Assembly: GCF_016107575.1 (NCBI RefSeq) | Contig: NZ_JABAST010000009.1 | Span: 1-64,000, forward strand | Length of the DNA: 64,000 nucleotides | Origin: Psychrobacter faecalis | GTDB taxonomy: Bacteria > Pseudomonadota > Gammaproteobacteria > Pseudomonadales > Moraxellaceae | Reading direction: 5' to 3' | Shown: positions 62,630 to 64,000 of the stretch, in pieces | Layout of the letters: every line of letters begins with the position of its first letter | Numbering within the stretch: position 1 is the stretch's first letter | Notes under the pieces: generated by a model | What the model saw: the letters and a program-made list of their open reading frames with translations, nothing else | Database searches by the model: none | What the model was told of the DNA's origin: nothing | Made by a program: the position numbers and the translations under genes

Positions 62630-62779
62630 AAAAATGGTTTTATCATTACGTTTTTAGCGCCATTTAGCATTTATTTGCGGGACTTGTCTTTGAACAGATA
62701 GAAGCCTGAGCCACACAGATAAGACAACACTGTATTTTACAACTCAAAGCTGTTATAACTTTAAAAGATGTCATTGTGA

Positions 62780-62818
62780 TTTTTCTGACACTATTTTCCT
62801 GACAGTATTTTTCTGACA
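62780..62818. repeat. Three short TTTTCTGACA repeats upstream of cysE
   Basis: TTTTCTGACA, TTTTCCTGACA and TTTTTCTGACA follow each other with 2-3 bases between, ending 17 bp before the cysE ATG. They may bind a regulator or be slippage products. No known operator matches. Confidence 0.45.
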
Positions 62819-62834
62819 ATCGATAGGACGCTTT

Positions 62835-63746
62835 ATGTCATTGCCAACCTCCTTGTTCAAATCGCTTGCCCGTATCAAAAAAGACCTACAAGAAGATGTC
62901 GAAGCGGTATTCAATCGCGACCCTGCTGCGCGTAATAGCCTAGAAGTCATCTTGACCTACCCTGGCATTCACGCCCTGATTTTACATCGCGGCGCGCATT
63001 GTCTTTGGCAAAATGAGCAAAAACTGGCGGCGCGCGCCGTTTCTTATGGCTCGCGTATCATCACTGGCATTGAGATTCATCCTGCCGCTAAAATCGGCAA
63101 GCGTTTTTTTATTGACCATGGCGTCGGCGTAGTGATTGGTGAAACGGCTGAGATTGGCAACGACGTTACCCTTTATCACGGCGTCACCCTTGGCGGCGTT
63201 TCATGGAATAATGGCAAACGTCATCCTACTTTAGAGGACGGAGTCATTGTCGGTGCTGGTGCCAAAGTATTAGGACCATTTACGGTTGGTAAAGGCGCTA
63301 AAATTGGCTCAAATGCGGTGGTGGTCAAACCCGTACCCGCAGGTGCAACGATGGTTGGTAGCGCCGCTCGTATGATTTCAGACCATCATGACGAAAAAGG
63401 CAATCCTATTACAACCAAAGTACAGGACGCCAAACAACAAGAAAAAGCCGCGCAAGCAGGTGCAACTGCTGACCAGCAAGAAACAGACCCTACTTCTAAC
63501 ACTGCACGAGCGACGGCGTTTCAGGCTTATGGGATTGACCCTTCTTCACAAGACCCAGTGGCTGAAGCCTTTGCTAAAATGCTCGAACATATCCAGCAGT
63601 CGGAAAATCGACTCGATCAACTACAAGCGGCCATGTGCAAGATAGACCCAAACTTTTGCAAAAAAGAATACGATAAACTGTGCTTAGAAGACTTAGATGT
63701 CATCGGTCGTGCTGATATGGATGCAGCTGGCACTGAGCAGAAGTAA
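62835..63746 (+). CDS. cysE: Serine O-acetyltransferase
   Basis: This 303-residue left-handed beta-helix acetyltransferase makes O-acetylserine from serine and acetyl-CoA, the first step of cysteine synthesis. The N-terminal helices are followed by hexapeptide repeats: [55 protein letters not shown] and [18 protein letters not shown]. The active-site DHG/HHG-type His residues are in FIDHGVG and YHGVTLGG. The C-terminus extends about 90 residues beyond the helix with a Gln/Ala/Thr-rich, then acidic tail lacking the usual terminal Ile for CysK binding (it ends GTEQK). This is worth noting. AGGA precedes the ATG. Confidence 0.93.
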   Translation: MSLPTSLFKSLARIKKDLQEDVEAVFNRDPAARNSLEVILTYPGIHALILHRGAHCLWQNEQKLAARAVSYGSRIITGIEIHPAAKIGKRFFIDHGVGVVIGETAEIGNDVTLYHGVTLGGVSWNNGKRHPTLEDGVIVGAGAKVLGPFTVGKGAKIGSNAVVVKPVPAGATMVGSAARMISDHHDEKGNPITTKVQDAKQQEKAAQAGATADQQETDPTSNTARATAFQAYGIDPSSQDPVAEAFAKMLEHIQQSENRLDQLQAAMCKIDPNFCKKEYDKLCLEDLDVIGRADMDAAGTEQK

Positions 63747-63772
63747 ATTGCTCGCTAGCTTGGAGATTAAAT

Positions 63773-63805
63773 AAAAAGAGGCCAATTCAATTGGTCTCTT
63801 TTTAT
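63773..63805 (+). terminator. Terminator after cysE
   Basis: AAAAAGAGGCCAATT and its complement (63788-63803, one G-T wobble) form a long stem ending in a T-run. Confidence 0.85.
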
Positions 63806-63883
63806 TTTAACCAATAGACAAATAGCGCTTTAACGACTAACTATCGTCAAAATATTCTAAAAACGCAACGGTATTGCTGATAG

Positions 63884-63932
63884 CAATTTTTTGTAGCCTC
63901 TGTCTGCGCAGGCACAGCAAGCAAGAAAAATT
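63884..63932. repeat. Dispersed repeat, copy 2
   Basis: Reverse complement of the 6337-6385 repeat: AATTTTTTGTAGCCTC, a variable middle with palindromic CTGCGCAG, then ACAGCAAGCAAGAAAAATT. The remaining bases to the window end show nothing further. Confidence 0.55.
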
Positions 63933-64000
63933 GATATCAGCAGTGCGTGATGTCTCTATATTACTTTTCACTCACTATAGTTAACAGACAACATTTATAA

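Overview
The window reads as chromosome of a Moraxellaceae gammaproteobacterium, most probably Psychrobacter. This rests on AT-rich, gene-dense DNA, the character of DnaE, CysE, TrmJ, gamma-glutamyltransferase and an AniA-type nitrite reductase carrying its own cytochrome c domain, and dispersed repeats of a kind I associate with that genus. I see no rRNA, tRNA or CRISPR.

Layout. 0-1.6 kb: tail of an IS982-like transposase, a DUF411 lipoprotein and a 170-bp IS5-type MITE. 1.6-9.5 kb: a leftward catabolic-looking block (two unrecognised proteins, a BCCT transporter broken by an internal deletion, an M19 dipeptidase homologue lacking some metal ligands, a semialdehyde-type dehydrogenase, a RidA protein) facing a divergent LysR regulator, with a T-N11-A palindrome between them. 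9.7-10.9 kb: an M14 carboxypeptidase. 11.1-17.4 kb: otsB-otsA (trehalose synthesis) run into a tightly packed acyl-CoA-dehydrogenase-like / PIG-L deacetylase / methyltransferase / glycosyltransferase set, followed by a CsbD stress protein. 18.4-24.4 kb: a glycan cluster of four glycosyltransferases plus a convergent protein with sialyltransferase-like motifs. 24.7-28.1 kb: a candidate Fur box, an RCC1-repeat lipoprotein and a di-haem oxidoreductase lipoprotein.

28.15-35.98 kb: a compact 7.8-kb integrative element of the Gamma-Mobile-Trio type. It carries the recombinase GmtY, the integrase GmtZ, GmtX, a small coiled-coil VPA1267-like protein and a RecD2-like helicase in one overlapping operon. 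I could read its inverted termini, a consensus promoter, short iterated repeats, and terminators at both ends oriented to block incoming transcription. It separates the convergent di-haem oxidoreductase and bestrophin genes.

36-43.6 kb: bestrophin, a lipoprotein, DedA, an intact IS30-family element, then nirK (preceded by a good NsrR-like box), a NirV/FGE-like protein and a SCO copper chaperone: a nitrite-reduction module. 43.6-57.2 kb: an acetyl-CoA hydrolase/CoA-transferase, a universal stress protein, a Cpx-like two-component system divergent from a Spy/CpxP-like lipoprotein, two large, probably distantly paralogous lipoproteins (one with eleven YDxxG pentapeptides) and gamma-glutamyltransferase. 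A 132-bp MITE occurs twice here (43.65 and 54.76 kb), each copy with a perfect 8-bp target duplication. 57.6-63.7 kb: housekeeping genes dnaE, an Hpt protein, trmJ and cysE.

The strongest candidate for something unusual is the minimal Gamma-Mobile-Trio element with a helicase as its only cargo. After it come the trehalose/PIG-L/glycosyltransferase block and the two MITE families.
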